DNA of 64,000 bases from Azospirillum sp. TSO35-2 (GCF_003116095.1 NZ_LGRA01000021.1:2575508-2639507); one strand, 5' to 3'. Counted from the first letter of the stretch, positions 45,588 through 57,498 are shown. The notes: generated by a model not told the origin, from the sequence alone. Made by a program: numbers and translations.

Positions 45588-46439
45588 GTGGCCCTGACGG
45601 TGGCGACCTGCCAGTTTTCGGTGTCGGCTGATCCAAGGACCAACGGGGCGGAGATTCGCCGGTTCATCGGTGAAGCAGCGGCGCAAGGCGCCAACATCGT
45701 TCATGTCGGGGAGTGCGCCCTGTCCGGCTATTGCCGGTCGAACTTTCCCTCTTGGGAGGGCTATAACTGGCTCGCCCTGCGTGATGAAGCGCAACGGGTG
45801 ATGGATGCCTGCAGTCACCATGGCATCTGGGCTGTGGTCGGCAGCAGCCATCCGCTGTCGAACACCAACCATCCGCACAATTCTGTCTACATCGTCACGC
45901 CGGACGGGCGGCTTGCCGACCGCTATGACAAGCGCCGCTGTTCGCCGGGAGATCTGACCTGCTACACGCCGGGAGATCACCCCGTTGTCTTCGAGGTGAA
46001 GGGAGTCCGTTGCGGCGTGCTGGTTTGTATGGAGGAGCGCTTTCCTGACCTTTGGCAGGCTTACGCGAATGACGGCGTGACTCTCGTCTTTCACAGCACC
46101 TCGGGCAGCCTGACGGCCGCGGCTGACACCGACTGGACGGGAATGACCGGCATTCTTGCCCGGGCCAATGCGCAGCACCATCAGCTGTTCATCAGCCAGG
46201 CGTCATGGTGCCCGCCCTTCCAAGAGTTTCCCAGCCTGTGGGTGGAGCGCGGCGGGCATGCGTTCCGCCAATGCGACCGGCATGTGGCCGGAATGATGCT
46301 CAACCGGATTCCCGACGATGCCGAGAAGGACGGGTTTTACGGAATGGTTCGGCGTTTTCGCGCCGAGGCGCGGAGTGGGGCTCTGTATGCCGGTCACCGG
46401 TGCGACGACCCGCGAAGCCGGGACCGGACAACGCTCTGA
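45588..46439 (+). CDS. Carbon-nitrogen hydrolase (nitrilase superfamily)
   Basis: The 283-residue protein has the Glu-Lys-Cys triad: Glu42 in GECALSGY, Lys115 in RYDKRRCSPGD, and Cys147 in LVCMEERFPD. It also has TCYTPGDHPVVFEVKGVRCGVLVCME, a typical nitrilase/amidase core. It should hydrolyse a C-N bond of an amide, nitrile or carbamoyl compound; the substrate is unknown. It starts at a GTG with CGGAGG 5 bases upstream and is 26 bp after rep. Its GC content is visibly lower than that of its neighbours, suggesting recent acquisition. Confidence 0.87.
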   Translation: MALTVATCQFSVSADPRTNGAEIRRFIGEAAAQGANIVHVGECALSGYCRSNFPSWEGYNWLALRDEAQRVMDACSHHGIWAVVGSSHPLSNTNHPHNSVYIVTPDGRLADRYDKRRCSPGDLTCYTPGDHPVVFEVKGVRCGVLVCMEERFPDLWQAYANDGVTLVFHSTSGSLTAAADTDWTGMTGILARANAQHHQLFISQASWCPPFQEFPSLWVERGGHAFRQCDRHVAGMMLNRIPDDAEKDGFYGMVRRFRAEARSGALYAGHRCDDPRSRDRTTL

Positions 46440-46449
46440 GGCATGATGA

Positions 46450-46480
46450 CGGGTTCAGGACGTCTTGACTCCCGAACCCG
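46450..46480. terminator. Hairpin between convergent nitrilase and PAP2 genes
   Basis: CGGGTTC and GAACCCG form a 7-bp stem with a 17-base loop in the 88-bp gap between convergent genes. No U tract; weak evidence. Confidence 0.3.
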
Positions 46481-46527
46481 CCACCGGGCCACGCCGGGTA
46501 CTAAGCCGGCGTCGCGCATGAAAGCGC

Positions 46528-47169
46528 TCAGCGCGGCAGCAACCGCCGCGCCAGCAGGGTGATCGCGGTCCCCAGCACGGCGCCGGCCAGCACGTCCGAC
46601 GCCCAATGCCGGTGCCGCACCACGCGGCCGCTGGCCAGCGCCGCCGCGGTCCCATAGATCACCAGACTTTGCGCCGGCGACCGGCTGACGGTTGCCAGCG
46701 CGGTGGCGGCGGCGAAGGCGCTGGCCGCGTGGCCAGACGGCAGCGACCGGGCGCTGATGCGCCAGCCCCGCTTGCGGCGTGGCGCGCATTCGTCCGGACG
46801 GCGGCGCTTGACGAAGCGTTTGATCGAGCGGCTGGCGGTGGCGGTCGCCACCAGACCGACCACGCCGACGCCGCCGGCGCGGCGCAGATCGGCGTTCCCG
46901 GTCAGCACCCCGACGCCGCAGGCGATGGCGAAGCCGGGGATCAGGACATGCCGCTTTATGACGTAATGGCCCGCGGTTGCCAGCGCTTGGCTGACCGGGC
47001 CGGGGTCGCAGGTGACGGCGTCGTGGAGCTGCCCGTCCAGGCTGTCGATCGCGCTCAGGGCGGGCTGGAGAAGCTCCGGTGCCGGCGTGCCGCCATAGCC
47101 GATCGCAATCGCTCCATCCCCGCCCGTCGTCCCTGCCGTCTCCCTCGTCGTCCCGATGGTGTCGCTCAT
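46528..47169 (-). CDS. PAP2-family membrane phosphatase
   Basis: The 213-residue protein carries all three PAP2 motifs: KRFVKRRRP, SLPSGHAASAF and GRVVRHRHWASDVLAG. Several hydrophobic helices lie between residues 70 and 205. It removes phosphate from lipid phosphates or undecaprenyl pyrophosphate at the membrane. The chosen ATG has AGGGGA at 8 bp. It is downstream of hutG on the same strand, with an 90-bp gap, and is probably unrelated to histidine breakdown. Confidence 0.88.
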   Translation of the reverse strand: MSDTIGTTRETAGTTGGDGAIAIGYGGTPAPELLQPALSAIDSLDGQLHDAVTCDPGPVSQALATAGHYVIKRHVLIPGFAIACGVGVLTGNADLRRAGGVGVVGLVATATASRSIKRFVKRRRPDECAPRRKRGWRISARSLPSGHAASAFAAATALATVSRSPAQSLVIYGTAAALASGRVVRHRHWASDVLAGAVLGTAITLLARRLLPR

Positions 47170-47259
47170 GCCGTCATTCCCCTGCACGTCGCGCCGCATG
47201 CGCCGGCGCCGCAGGGGAACGCGGCCTGGGCGGGAACGGTTCCGCCGACGGCGGGCGGA

Positions 47260-48075
47260 TCAGCCCTGCGCCGGCCGCCAGCCGACGACGGCGTCCAGCA
47301 CCGCCGCCAGCACCCGTTGCAGCCGCTCCGCCCGGTCGGGGCGGTAGGCGAAGGGCGGCGCCTCCTCGTCCATGTAGCGGTCCTGGGCAAGCTCCATCTG
47401 CAGCGCCTGGACGCCGTCGGCCGGGCGGCCGTACCAGCGGGTGATGTGGCCGCCGACGAAGCGGCCATCGGTGACGCAGCTCAACCCCTCCGCCGCCGCG
47501 GCCCGCTCCATCGCTGCGACGACACCCTTGATCAGCCCCGGATCGGCGCTGGTGCCGCGCGCGGTGCCCAAATTCAGGTCGGGCAGCCGCCCGTCGAACA
47601 GCCGCGGCACATGACTGCGGATCGAGTGGGCGTCGTAGAGCAGGGCGAAGCCGTGGCGGGCCTTGACCCGCGCCAGCTCCGCCGCCAGGGCGTCGTGGTA
47701 GGGGCGCCAATAGCTCTCGACCCGCTGCGCCACCTCCGCCGCGTCGGGCGCCCGACCGTCGCGGTAGAGCGGGGTGCCGTCGAACAGGATGTCCGGGCAC
47801 AGGCCGGTGGTTGCCTGCCCGGGATACAGGCTCTCGCCGCTGGACGACCGGTTGAGGTCGATGACATAGCGCGACAGGCGGGCGCTCAGCAGCGTCGCCC
47901 CCCGGCCGCGGGCGAAGCCGTACAGGCGTGGCATGTGCCAGTCGGTGTCGCGCAGGGTCAGCGCCTCGTCGGTCAGACGCTCCGCCAGGCCGGGGAAAAG
48001 GCCGGTGCCGCAATGCGGCATGCTGATCACCAGCGGCCCGTCGCCCCGAACCAGATCATACACCGCGTCGCTCAT
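47260..48075 (-). CDS. hutG: N-formylglutamate amidohydrolase
   Basis: The 271-residue protein has the family pattern [76 protein letters not shown] and [17 protein letters not shown]. It hydrolyses N-formyl-L-glutamate to glutamate and formate, the last step of the five-step histidine route begun with HutF. The ATG overlaps the hutH stop as ATGA. The matching hutF gene is two genes upstream. Confidence 0.93.
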   Translation of the reverse strand: MSDAVYDLVRGDGPLVISMPHCGTGLFPGLAERLTDEALTLRDTDWHMPRLYGFARGRGATLLSARLSRYVIDLNRSSSGESLYPGQATTGLCPDILFDGTPLYRDGRAPDAAEVAQRVESYWRPYHDALAAELARVKARHGFALLYDAHSIRSHVPRLFDGRLPDLNLGTARGTSADPGLIKGVVAAMERAAAAEGLSCVTDGRFVGGHITRWYGRPADGVQALQMELAQDRYMDEEAPPFAYRPDRAERLQRVLAAVLDAVVGWRPAQG

Positions 48076-49604
48076 CGCACCGCCTCCAGATCCACCGGCA
48101 TCAGCGCGTCCAGCGCCCCGTCGCGCACCATGGCGCCGATGGCGGCCAGATCCGGGGCGAAGTAGCGGTCGACCTCATAGCGCGGCACCTGCGCCCGCAC
48201 CGTGGCGATCGCCTGTTCCAGCCGGTCCGACGTCGTCAGCGGCCGGTGGAACTCCAGCCCCTGGATCGCGGCCAAAAGCTCTATGCCGACGATGTCGGCG
48301 ACGTTGCCGGCGATGTCGCCCAGCCGCCGCGCCGCAAAGGTCGCCATGCTGACATGGTCCTCCTGGTTGGCGGAGGTCGGCAGGCTGTCGACGCTGGCCG
48401 GGTGGGCGAGCGACTTGTTCTCCGACGCCAGCGCCGCCGCGGTGACATGGGCGATCATGAAGCCGGAGTTCAGCCCCGGCTCGGCGACCAGGAAGGGCGG
48501 CAGGCCGCTGATGGTGGTGTCGATCAGCATGGCGATGCGGCGTTCGGCCAGCGCGCCGATCTCCGACGCGGCGATGGCGAGCTGGTCGGCGGCCATCGCC
48601 ACCGGCTCGGCGTGGAAGTTGCCGCCGGACAGCACCTCGTCGGTGTCGACCAGCACCAGCGGGTTGTCGGTGACGCCGTTCGCCTCGATGGTCAGCGTTC
48701 GCGCCGCCTGCCGCATCTGGTCGAGCACCGCGCCCATCACCTGCGGCTGGCAGCGCAGGCTGTAGGGGTCCTGCACCCGGTGGCAGTCGGGACCCTGGTG
48801 GCTGGCGTTCAGCGCGCTGCCGGCCAGCACGTCCCGGAAGGCGGCGGCGACGGCGATCTGACTGGGCTGGCCGCGCAGCGCGCTGATCCGGCCGTCGAAC
48901 GGCCGGTGGCTGCCCTTGACCGCCTCGACCGACAGGGCCCCGGCGACCAGCGCCGCCTTGAAGGTCCGCTCAATCTCGAACAGCCCGGCCAGCGCCAGAC
49001 CGGTCGACACCTGGGTGCCGTTGATCAGCGCCAACCCTTCCTTGGCCTTCAGCTCGAAGCGCGGCAGGCCGGCGATGCGCAGCCCCTCGTCGGCCGGCAG
49101 GATCTCGCCCTTCACCCGGACATGGCCGATGCCGAGCAGCACGCCGCACAGATGGGCGAGCGGCGCCAGATCGCCCGAGGCACCGACGGAGCCCTTGCCC
49201 GGCACCACCGGCAGCACGTCGGCCTCATAGAGCTTCAGCAGCGCGTCGACCAGCGCCGGCCGCACGCCCGACGCGCCGACCGCGAGGCTGACCGCCTTGA
49301 TCACCAGGATCAGCCGGACGACTCCGTCGGCCAGCGGCGTGCCGACGCCGGTGGCGTGCGACAGGATCAGGTTGCGCTGGAGAGTCTCCAGATCCGCCGA
49401 GGCGATGTGGGTGTGGGCCAGCTTGCCGAAGCCGGTGTTGACGCCATAGACCGCCTCGTCGCCGCCGGCGATCTTGTCGATCAACGCCCGCGAGCGCTCC
49501 ATCCGCGGGTAGGCCGCCGGGTCGAGCGTCAGGGCCGGACGGCCGCGATAGACCGCGCGCAGGGTGTCGAGCGACAGGTCGCCCGGAACCAGAGTGATGC
49601 TCAT
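48072..49604 (-). CDS. hutH: Histidine ammonia-lyase
   Basis: The 510-residue protein has the family length and the Ala142-Ser143-Gly144 triad ([15 protein letters not shown]), which forms the MIO electrophile. Further family residues are [13 protein letters not shown] and the catalytic region [28 protein letters not shown]. It converts L-histidine to urocanate and ammonia. Its start overlaps the hutF stop as ATGA, so hutF, hutH and hutG are coupled. Confidence 0.97.
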   Translation of the reverse strand: MSITLVPGDLSLDTLRAVYRGRPALTLDPAAYPRMERSRALIDKIAGGDEAVYGVNTGFGKLAHTHIASADLETLQRNLILSHATGVGTPLADGVVRLILVIKAVSLAVGASGVRPALVDALLKLYEADVLPVVPGKGSVGASGDLAPLAHLCGVLLGIGHVRVKGEILPADEGLRIAGLPRFELKAKEGLALINGTQVSTGLALAGLFEIERTFKAALVAGALSVEAVKGSHRPFDGRISALRGQPSQIAVAAAFRDVLAGSALNASHQGPDCHRVQDPYSLRCQPQVMGAVLDQMRQAARTLTIEANGVTDNPLVLVDTDEVLSGGNFHAEPVAMAADQLAIAASEIGALAERRIAMLIDTTISGLPPFLVAEPGLNSGFMIAHVTAAALASENKSLAHPASVDSLPTSANQEDHVSMATFAARRLGDIAGNVADIVGIELLAAIQGLEFHRPLTTSDRLEQAIATVRAQVPRYEVDRYFAPDLAAIGAMVRDGALDALMPVDLEAVR

Positions 49605-50965
49605 CCCAGAAGTCTCCCAAGAGTGTTCTTGAAGCGGTCGGCGATCTCCTCCTCGCGCGGGTGGCGGCGGTCGCGGACGATCGGGCGTCCGGCGATCACC
49701 ACGTCGCGCACGAGGGGGGCGTTGCCGGCGAAGATCCAGCCGTCGAGCAGCGCGTCGCCCTTGCGCGCCGCCAGCAGCGGGTGGTCGGTGTCGAGCGTGA
49801 CGAGGTCGGCGCGCAAGCCCACGGCGATGCGTCCGGCGGCGAATCCGCTGGCCTGCGCCCCGCCCGCCTGGGCGTCCTCGACCAGCCGGCGCGCGGTGGA
49901 GCGGCGCGGGCCGCCGGCCAGCACGGTGCGCCGGCCGCTGGTCAGCCGCGCGCTATATTCCAGCCAGCGCAGATCCTCCACTGGGCTGACCGAGATGTGG
50001 CTGTCCGACCCGATGCCCCAGCGCCCGCCCTGCTCCAGGTACGGCTCGGCGGCGAAGAAGCCGTCGCCCAGATTGGCCTCGGTCGTCGGGCACAGGCCGG
50101 CGACGGCGCCGCTGGCGGCGACGCCGCGCAGCTCCGCGTCGGTCATGTGGGTGGCGTGGATCAGGCACCAGCGGCCGTCGACCGGCTGCGTCTCTAGCAG
50201 ATGCTCCACCGGGCGGCGGCCATGGTGGGCGAGGCAGTCCTCGACCTCGCGGCGCTGCTCGGCGATGTGGATGTGGATCGGGCCTTGCGGGTGGGCGGCG
50301 ACCGTCTCGCCCAGCAGGGCGTCCGGCACGGCGCGCAACGAATGCGGGGCGATGCCCAGCCGCACGTCGTCGTCGTCGCCATAGGCGCGGCGCAGGGCCT
50401 CGGTCAGCCGCGCGAACCCTGCCCCGTCATGGATGAAGCGGCGCTGCCCGGCGGTCGGCGGCGTGCCGCCGAAGCCCGACGCGTTGTAGAGCACCGGCAG
50501 CAGCGTGATCGGCAGCCCGACCGCGCGGGCGGCGGCCACCGCGCGGTGGCTCATCTCCGCCGGGTCGGCGTAGGGCCGCCCGTCGCGGTCGTGGTGCAGG
50601 TAATGGAATTCGGCGATGGCGGTGAAGCCGGCCTTCAGCGTCTCGACATAGAGCTGGGCAGCGACCGCCTCGAAATCCTCCGGCCCCATGCGGTCGAGCG
50701 CCCGGTACATCACCTCGCGCCAGCTCCAGAAGCTGTCCGACCCGTCGCCCGAGGCCTCGCCCATCCCGGCGATGGCGCGCTGGTGGGCGTGGGAGTGCAG
50801 GTTGGCGATGCCGGCGACCGCCGCCCCGGCGAAGCGCTCGGCTTCGGCCGGGCAGGGCGCGCCGCTCACCACCGCGACGATCCGCCCGCGGTCGTCGGTG
50901 GTGACCAGCACATCCTCCGCCCAGCCGTCCGGCAGCAGCGCGGCGGCAAAAAACAGGTTGCTCAT
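49601..50965 (-). CDS. hutF: Formimidoylglutamate deiminase
   Basis: The 454-residue amidohydrolase has the metal motif [53 protein letters not shown] and the Asp of [21 protein letters not shown]. It hydrolyses N-formimino-L-glutamate to N-formyl-L-glutamate and ammonia. It is the first gene of the minus-strand hut unit. GAGGG lies 8 bases upstream of the ATG, and a TATAAT and a palindromic operator lie further upstream. Confidence 0.95.
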   Translation of the reverse strand: MSNLFFAAALLPDGWAEDVLVTTDDRGRIVAVVSGAPCPAEAERFAGAAVAGIANLHSHAHQRAIAGMGEASGDGSDSFWSWREVMYRALDRMGPEDFEAVAAQLYVETLKAGFTAIAEFHYLHHDRDGRPYADPAEMSHRAVAAARAVGLPITLLPVLYNASGFGGTPPTAGQRRFIHDGAGFARLTEALRRAYGDDDDVRLGIAPHSLRAVPDALLGETVAAHPQGPIHIHIAEQRREVEDCLAHHGRRPVEHLLETQPVDGRWCLIHATHMTDAELRGVAASGAVAGLCPTTEANLGDGFFAAEPYLEQGGRWGIGSDSHISVSPVEDLRWLEYSARLTSGRRTVLAGGPRRSTARRLVEDAQAGGAQASGFAAGRIAVGLRADLVTLDTDHPLLAARKGDALLDGWIFAGNAPLVRDVVIAGRPIVRDRRHPREEEIADRFKNTLGRLLG

Positions 50966-50980
50966 GCAAGCGCCCTCGCT

Positions 50981-51011
50981 ATTATAGACAACACTATACA
51001 AGTATAGGCAA
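50981..51011 (-). promoter_or_regulatory. hutFHG promoter with palindromic HutC operator candidate
   Basis: On the minus strand TTGCCT (51006-51011) and TATAAT (50981-50986) are separated by 19 bases, a long spacer. Between them lies the perfect 14-bp palindrome CTATACAAGTATAG (50994-51007), with further TATAG/CTATA half-sites next to it. HutC of the GntR family binds such dyads over hut promoters and is released by urocanate. The hutC gene is about 1.5 kb away, so this is a strong candidate site. Confidence 0.72.
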
Positions 51012-51043
51012 CCGGCTGCCAAGAGGGTTGCTGAACGAACTTT

Positions 51044-51198
51044 CCCTCTCCCGCCCCGGGAGAGGGAGGGGACCCGCCGAAGGCGGGGAGGGTGAGGGGC
51101 AGGGCAAGAGTCCAGGAGCGCATGGTTCCTTGGGCAAACCCTTACCCTTCCCATGGCCCGCGCCATGGGCCCCTTCCCTCTCCCGGGGCGGGAGAGGG
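51044..51198. repeat. Pair of CCCTCTCCCG/CGGGAGAGGG palindromes in the hutF-hutI gap, copies 3 and 4
   Basis: CCCTCTCCCG-CCC-CGGGAGAGGG occupies 51044-51066, and the same arms with a GGG loop occupy 51176-51198. Flanking bases also pair, giving a large inverted structure. The arms are identical to those of the compound palindrome at 38180-38262, so they belong to one dispersed family. The element fills most of the gap before hutI. Confidence 0.75.
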
Positions 51199-51219
51199 TG
51201 CAAGGAAAGGACCGAACCG

Positions 51220-52482
51220 ATGCCGACCAGCGCGCCGTGGGATTCCCTGTGGATCGACCTGTCCGTCGCGACGATGGACAGCAAGGCCGGCCCCGACGGC
51301 TACGGCGCCATCGCCGACGCCGCGGTCGGCATCAAGGACGGCCGCATCGCCTTCGTCGGCCCGCGCAGCGCCTTGCCCGACGCGCCCGACGCGCTGGCGA
51401 CCGAGGTCCAGTCCGGCGGCGGCGGCTGGATGACCCCCGGCCTGATCGACTGCCACACCCACCTCGTCTATGGTGGCAACCGCGCCCGCGAGTTCGAGAT
51501 GCGGCTGAACGGCGCCACCTACGAGGAGATCGCGCGGGCCGGCGGCGGCATCCTGTCCACCGTCACCGCCACCCGCGCCGCGGACGAGGACACGCTGCTG
51601 GCCGCCACCCTGCCGCGGCTCGACAGCTTGCTGGCCGAGGGCGTCACCACGGTGGAGGTCAAGTCCGGCTACGGCCTCGACACCGAGACCGAGACGCGCA
51701 TGCTCTGCGTCGCCCGCCGGCTGGGGCAGGTCCGCCCGGTGGAGGTCCGCACCACCTACCTCGGCGCCCACGCCCTGCCGCCCGAGTTCAGGAACGACCC
51801 CGACGGCTACATCGACCGCATCTGCGCCGAGACGCTGCCGGCGATCGCCGAGGCCGGTCTGGCCGACGCGGTCGACGCCTTCTGCGAGGGCATCGGTTTC
51901 TCGGTCGCCCAGACCCGCCGGGTGTTCGAGACGGCGCGCCGCCTCCGCCTGCCGGTGAAGCTGCACGCCGAACAGCTCAGCAACCTCGGCGGCGCCAAGC
52001 TGGTGGCGGAGTTCGGCGGCCTGTCCGCCGACCACATCGAGCATCTCGACGAGGACGGCGTCGCCGCGATGGCGCGGGCCGGCACGGTGGCGGTGCTGCT
52101 GCCCGGCGCCTTCTACGCCCTGCGCGAAACCAAGATGCCGCCGATCGACGCCTTGCGCCGGCATGGCGTGGCGATGGCGCTGTCGACCGACAACAACCCC
52201 GGCACCTCGCCGGTCTGCTCGCTGCTGCTGATGCTGTCGATGGGCTGCACCTTCTTCCGGCTGACCCCGGCGGAGGCGCTGGCCGGCGTCACCCGCCACG
52301 CCGCCACGGCGCTGGGGCTGGACGACCGCGGCGTGATCGCGCCGGGCAAGCGCGCCGACCTCGCGGTCTGGCGCATCGAGCATCCGGCCGAACTCGCCTA
52401 CGCCATCGGCCTCAACCCCTGCGTCGCCGTGGTCAACGCCGGCGTCGCCCGCTCCCCACGCATCGGGGGAACTGCGGCATGA
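51220..52482 (+). CDS. hutI: Imidazolonepropionase
   Basis: The 420-residue amidohydrolase has the metal-binding [19 protein letters not shown] and [21 protein letters not shown]. It also has [12 protein letters not shown] and the Asp of [12 protein letters not shown]. It opens imidazolonepropionate to N-formimino-L-glutamate, the third step of histidine use. AAGGA lies upstream of the ATG; the longer ORF start is inside the palindromic repeat and is rejected. It overlaps hutC by four bases. Confidence 0.96.
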   Translation: MPTSAPWDSLWIDLSVATMDSKAGPDGYGAIADAAVGIKDGRIAFVGPRSALPDAPDALATEVQSGGGGWMTPGLIDCHTHLVYGGNRAREFEMRLNGATYEEIARAGGGILSTVTATRAADEDTLLAATLPRLDSLLAEGVTTVEVKSGYGLDTETETRMLCVARRLGQVRPVEVRTTYLGAHALPPEFRNDPDGYIDRICAETLPAIAEAGLADAVDAFCEGIGFSVAQTRRVFETARRLRLPVKLHAEQLSNLGGAKLVAEFGGLSADHIEHLDEDGVAAMARAGTVAVLLPGAFYALRETKMPPIDALRRHGVAMALSTDNNPGTSPVCSLLLMLSMGCTFFRLTPAEALAGVTRHAATALGLDDRGVIAPGKRADLAVWRIEHPAELAYAIGLNPCVAVVNAGVARSPRIGGTAA

Positions 52483-53207
52483 GCGACGTCGTCTCGGTCA
52501 CCCAACCGCGCTACGCCCAGATCAAGGACACCATCCGCCGCCGCATTCGCTCCGGCGACTGGCCGGAGGGCTTCCAGATCCCGTCGGAGCACAAGCTGCT
52601 GGAGGAATTCTCGGTCAGCCGCATGACCGTCCACCGCGCGCTGCGCGACCTGACCGACGAGGGGCTGCTGACCCGCGTCCAGGGGCTGGGCACCTTCGTC
52701 GCCGAACGGCCGCCCAGCGCCGACGTGGTGGAGCTGCGCAGCATCGCCGACGAGATCGCGGCGCGCGGCAATCGCCACGCCTGCCGGGTGGAGCAATTGC
52801 TCGCGGTCACCGCCGACGCCGGGCTGGCCCGCCGCTTCAACCTGCCGGTCGGCGCCAAGCTGTTCCATTCCATCGTCGTCCACAGCGAGAGCGACGTGCC
52901 GGTGCAGCTGGAGGAACGCTGGGTCAACCCGTCGGTGGCGCCCGACTATCTCGACCAGGACTTCACCCGACAGACCCCCGGCGACTATCTGATTCGCCTG
53001 GAATCGGCACCGCAGGTCGAGCACGTCATCGAAGCGGTGGCGCCGACCGCGGAGATCGCCCGGCTGCTCGACATCCCGGTCAGCGAACCCTGCCTGCGCG
53101 TCACCCGCCGCACCTGGGTCGGCGGGCGTGTCGTCACCGTGGCGATGCTGGTCCATCCCGGCAGCCGCTATCGGTTGGGCGCCCGCTTCCAGTTGCCGCC
53201 GCCCTAG
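52479..53207 (+). CDS. hutC: Histidine utilisation repressor (GntR/HutC family)
   Basis: The 242-residue protein has a GntR winged helix (10-75; [66 protein letters not shown]). A UTRA ligand domain follows (95-235; [24 protein letters not shown]). Such repressors release DNA when urocanate binds. Its ATG overlaps the hutI stop (ATGA). A likely binding site lies at 50994-51007. Confidence 0.94.
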   Translation: MSDVVSVTQPRYAQIKDTIRRRIRSGDWPEGFQIPSEHKLLEEFSVSRMTVHRALRDLTDEGLLTRVQGLGTFVAERPPSADVVELRSIADEIAARGNRHACRVEQLLAVTADAGLARRFNLPVGAKLFHSIVVHSESDVPVQLEERWVNPSVAPDYLDQDFTRQTPGDYLIRLESAPQVEHVIEAVAPTAEIARLLDIPVSEPCLRVTRRTWVGGRVVTVAMLVHPGSRYRLGARFQLPPP

Positions 53208-53266
53208 ACGCCGTCGCCCGCGGCCGCCCCCCATCACATCATCCTCCCACCAGGAGCCTGCCACCG

Positions 53267-54949
<1,683 letters not shown>

Positions 54950-54976
54950 GGGGTTTGGGTTTGTGAGAGTGGGGGC

Positions 54977-54999
54977 GTGGGAGGCGATGGGCCTCCCAC
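54977..54999 (+). terminator. Hairpin downstream of hutU
   Basis: GTGGGAGGC and GCCTCCCAC form a perfect 9-bp stem with a 5-base loop, starting 28 bases after the hutU stop. No clear U tract follows, but the position fits the end of the hutICU transcript. Confidence 0.55.
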
Positions 55000-55153
55000 A
55001 TCCCCTGTCAGCGGCGGAAAATAGGTCGTGCTGTCGTAGAGCCAATTGAGGGTGTGGATTGGAAATTTGCTCTCTCGTAATAAGAGACTTGGCACGAATT
55101 GTCGCACAAAATGCGATATTTTGATCATTTTTCACCAACCAGCGAGCGGCTTC

Positions 55154-55182
55154 TTGACGAGCTGTTGTATCCGAATTATCGT
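55154..55182 (+). promoter_or_regulatory. Candidate promoter of the NACHT gene
   Basis: TTGACG (55154-55159) and TATCGT (55177-55182) are 17 bp apart in the AT-rich leader, 40 bases before the ATG. CAAAAT-GCGAT-ATTTTG just upstream is a short dyad that could be an operator. Confidence 0.5.
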
Positions 55183-55221
55183 GGCGGCCATTTTTAATAG
55201 AGAAAAGATCGGCAGGCTTCC

Positions 55222-57498
55222 ATGCGTACTTTTACAGGAGAAGAATTCGAAGATGAGGTAAAAAGAATTTGCAGGAGCCTTTTTTCCGACTCGATCGGCC
55301 AGGGCTCGGAGAAAATTGATGGCCGAGAACGTGATGGTGTGTTTTGGAATGGAAGTTTTTTCACAGTTGTTGAAGCAACAACGGACAAGAAAAAAGACAA
55401 GGCGTCATACGATGCCAAAAAAACTCATGATCTTGTCGCGAAGAAGCGTTCTGAAGGCAACATGGCCCAAGGGTATTTGGTAACCTTACATGAGCCAACG
55501 GCTGATCAGCGTGCGGTAGTAAAGAAATATGAGAAAACGACGAAGATTATATCGTTTGACGAGTTGAGGTCTCTGCTTTTTGATGCGGCAGGATATCTGA
55601 GAATCCGGTCGGAAAAGCCATTCGGATCGGTATATAACCATGTTTCTCATACGTTTGAAGTTCCGCGCTCTGAATTTGTTGCGCCAACTATTACCCGCGC
55701 TCGTACTGGAGAAATTGTATCTGTTGATCACATCAGCCAAGTGGTACAGCATTCCGCGAGGATGATTATCACCGCAGAATATGGTATTGGGAAGAGTATG
55801 TTGTTGCGAGAAGTTTATTTCTCGCTTCTAAAGGAGTTTTCTCAGAATAATAGTTTTCGTTTTCCGATTGCGATCAATTTGCGAGAACATCTAGGGCAAT
55901 CGGATCCCGTTGAACTTCTTGAAAGGCACGCCAGGAATAACGCAGCTGATCCTAGGAGATTGGTTGCTGCCTGGAGTGCCGGGTATGTAGATTTGATTAT
56001 CGACGGCTTTGACGAGTTGTCGACGCGAGGTTGGACTGGAGATCATCGAAAGTTACGAGAGTTCAAGCGTAACACGCATGCCGTGGTAAAGAATCTGATC
56101 AAACAGACTCCAAGTAAGTCCTCTATCATCATTGCTGGCCGGGTGGCATATTTTGATTCCGACAGCGAAATGCGGGAAGCTCTTGGAGCTCCAGACGGGT
56201 TATTTGATCATTTTCTGATTCAACCCTTCGATTCAGACCAAGCCGCTGAATTTTTGAGCCGAAAGGGACGCGATGACCCACTTCCGCAGTGGCTTCCAAC
56301 GCGTCCGCTTTTCTTGAGCTATTTGATAAACAAAAATCTAATTAAAGAAGCTGTAACTATTTCCTCGCATGGCTCGTTCCCTGAGGGCGCAGCTTGGTCG
56401 GCGCTTCTTGGAATGATTGCGTCACGCGAGAGTGAGCAGTCAGAGGGCGTAGATAAAGACGCGATCCTTCAATTTTGGGGGTTGTTGGCTACCAAAGCCA
56501 GACAAGGCAATGCTATTCAGAAAAGCTTCTCTCCAAAGGAAATGGATGAAGTTTTTCATGAGGCCACTGGAAATACCGTAAGCGAAGAGGAGCGTCGAGT
56601 GCTCCTTCGGTTGCCTGGCTTGGGCATCTCTCCAAATGACGCCTCGAATCGGACCTTTATTGATGTCGACTTTCTTAATGCAGCGAGTGCAAATCTAGTA
56701 ATATCGCATATTAGGTACCCTTATGGTGATGAGGCATATAGAGCTGACCTCCGCAGCATTGCTCAGCAACTCAATCAGGTGGGGACTCATGTTGTCTGTT
56801 CAATGATCGAGACTGAAGGCATCTCTCCAGGCCTACTTAGCGCATGTCTTTCTAAAGAGATAGATGAAGGAAACTATGCGCTAGCTTTTGATCTTTTCTT
56901 TCCTGCGATTTTTCTAGGGGAATCGCAGAAATACATGAAATTTGAGGGGCTAGATATTGAGGAACTTGATATCTGCCAAGAAGTATGGGACTCAATCAGG
57001 GTTAAATTTTGTAATTGTCTGATTTCAAACTTGGTTCTTCCTCCGGATGGCCCGCTTCCTTTAGATCTACAATTTGTAGATTGCTTAATAGGCAATATTG
57101 ATGGTCGCTCATCTGAGCGAGATTTGCCGGAAAGAAGCTTTGTAAACTGCGAAGTTGGGAATTTCTCAAGCTCGTATTCAGTAAATAATGAAGTTCTAGG
57201 ATCCGAACTGCCAATAGGGGTTCGAGTCTTGGTGGTTACACTGAGAAAGGTGTATGCTCAATCCGGTATTTCCAGGCTTGAAAGTGCTTTGCTGCGCGGT
57301 TTGGATCATAGATCGCGAATGATCGCTCCAGATGTCATTGAGTATCTAAGGAAGCACGGATTTCTTGTCGAAAGTGGAAGGCAGGGGAAAACTATCTATG
57401 CAGGAACACGCTCTATGCGTAAGGATGCGCTTGCAATCATTCAGTCTCCTGCAACACACCAAGCGCCGGTTCTAGATGCGTGCAGGAAGCTCTCCTGA
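55222..57498 (+). CDS. NACHT/STAND-type NTPase with nuclease-like N terminus (candidate anti-phage protein)
   Basis: The 758-residue protein has a PD-(D/E)xK-like N-terminal domain (about 1-120): an acidic helix EEFEDEVKRI, Asp38 in GRERDGVFW, and Glu51 in TVVEATTDKKK, where ExT stands in place of the usual ExK. An NTPase domain follows with a partly degenerate Walker A AEYGIGKS (185-192) and Walker B LIIDGFDEL (258-266), the NACHT style. A helical region comes next. The C-terminal part (about 590-670) has short FxNCxIxN repeats, then a winged-helix-like end. Its GC content is far below that of its neighbours, a sign of transfer. Single-gene STAND proteins of this kind are known defence genes; this role here is inferred. 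Confidence 0.8.
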   Translation: MRTFTGEEFEDEVKRICRSLFSDSIGQGSEKIDGRERDGVFWNGSFFTVVEATTDKKKDKASYDAKKTHDLVAKKRSEGNMAQGYLVTLHEPTADQRAVVKKYEKTTKIISFDELRSLLFDAAGYLRIRSEKPFGSVYNHVSHTFEVPRSEFVAPTITRARTGEIVSVDHISQVVQHSARMIITAEYGIGKSMLLREVYFSLLKEFSQNNSFRFPIAINLREHLGQSDPVELLERHARNNAADPRRLVAAWSAGYVDLIIDGFDELSTRGWTGDHRKLREFKRNTHAVVKNLIKQTPSKSSIIIAGRVAYFDSDSEMREALGAPDGLFDHFLIQPFDSDQAAEFLSRKGRDDPLPQWLPTRPLFLSYLINKNLIKEAVTISSHGSFPEGAAWSALLGMIASRESEQSEGVDKDAILQFWGLLATKARQGNAIQKSFSPKEMDEVFHEATGNTVSEEERRVLLRLPGLGISPNDASNRTFIDVDFLNAASANLVISHIRYPYGDEAYRADLRSIAQQLNQVGTHVVCSMIETEGISPGLLSACLSKEIDEGNYALAFDLFFPAIFLGESQKYMKFEGLDIEELDICQEVWDSIRVKFCNCLISNLVLPPDGPLPLDLQFVDCLIGNIDGRSSERDLPERSFVNCEVGNFSSSYSVNNEVLGSELPIGVRVLVVTLRKVYAQSGISRLESALLRGLDHRSRMIAPDVIEYLRKHGFLVESGRQGKTIYAGTRSMRKDALAIIQSPATHQAPVLDACRKLS

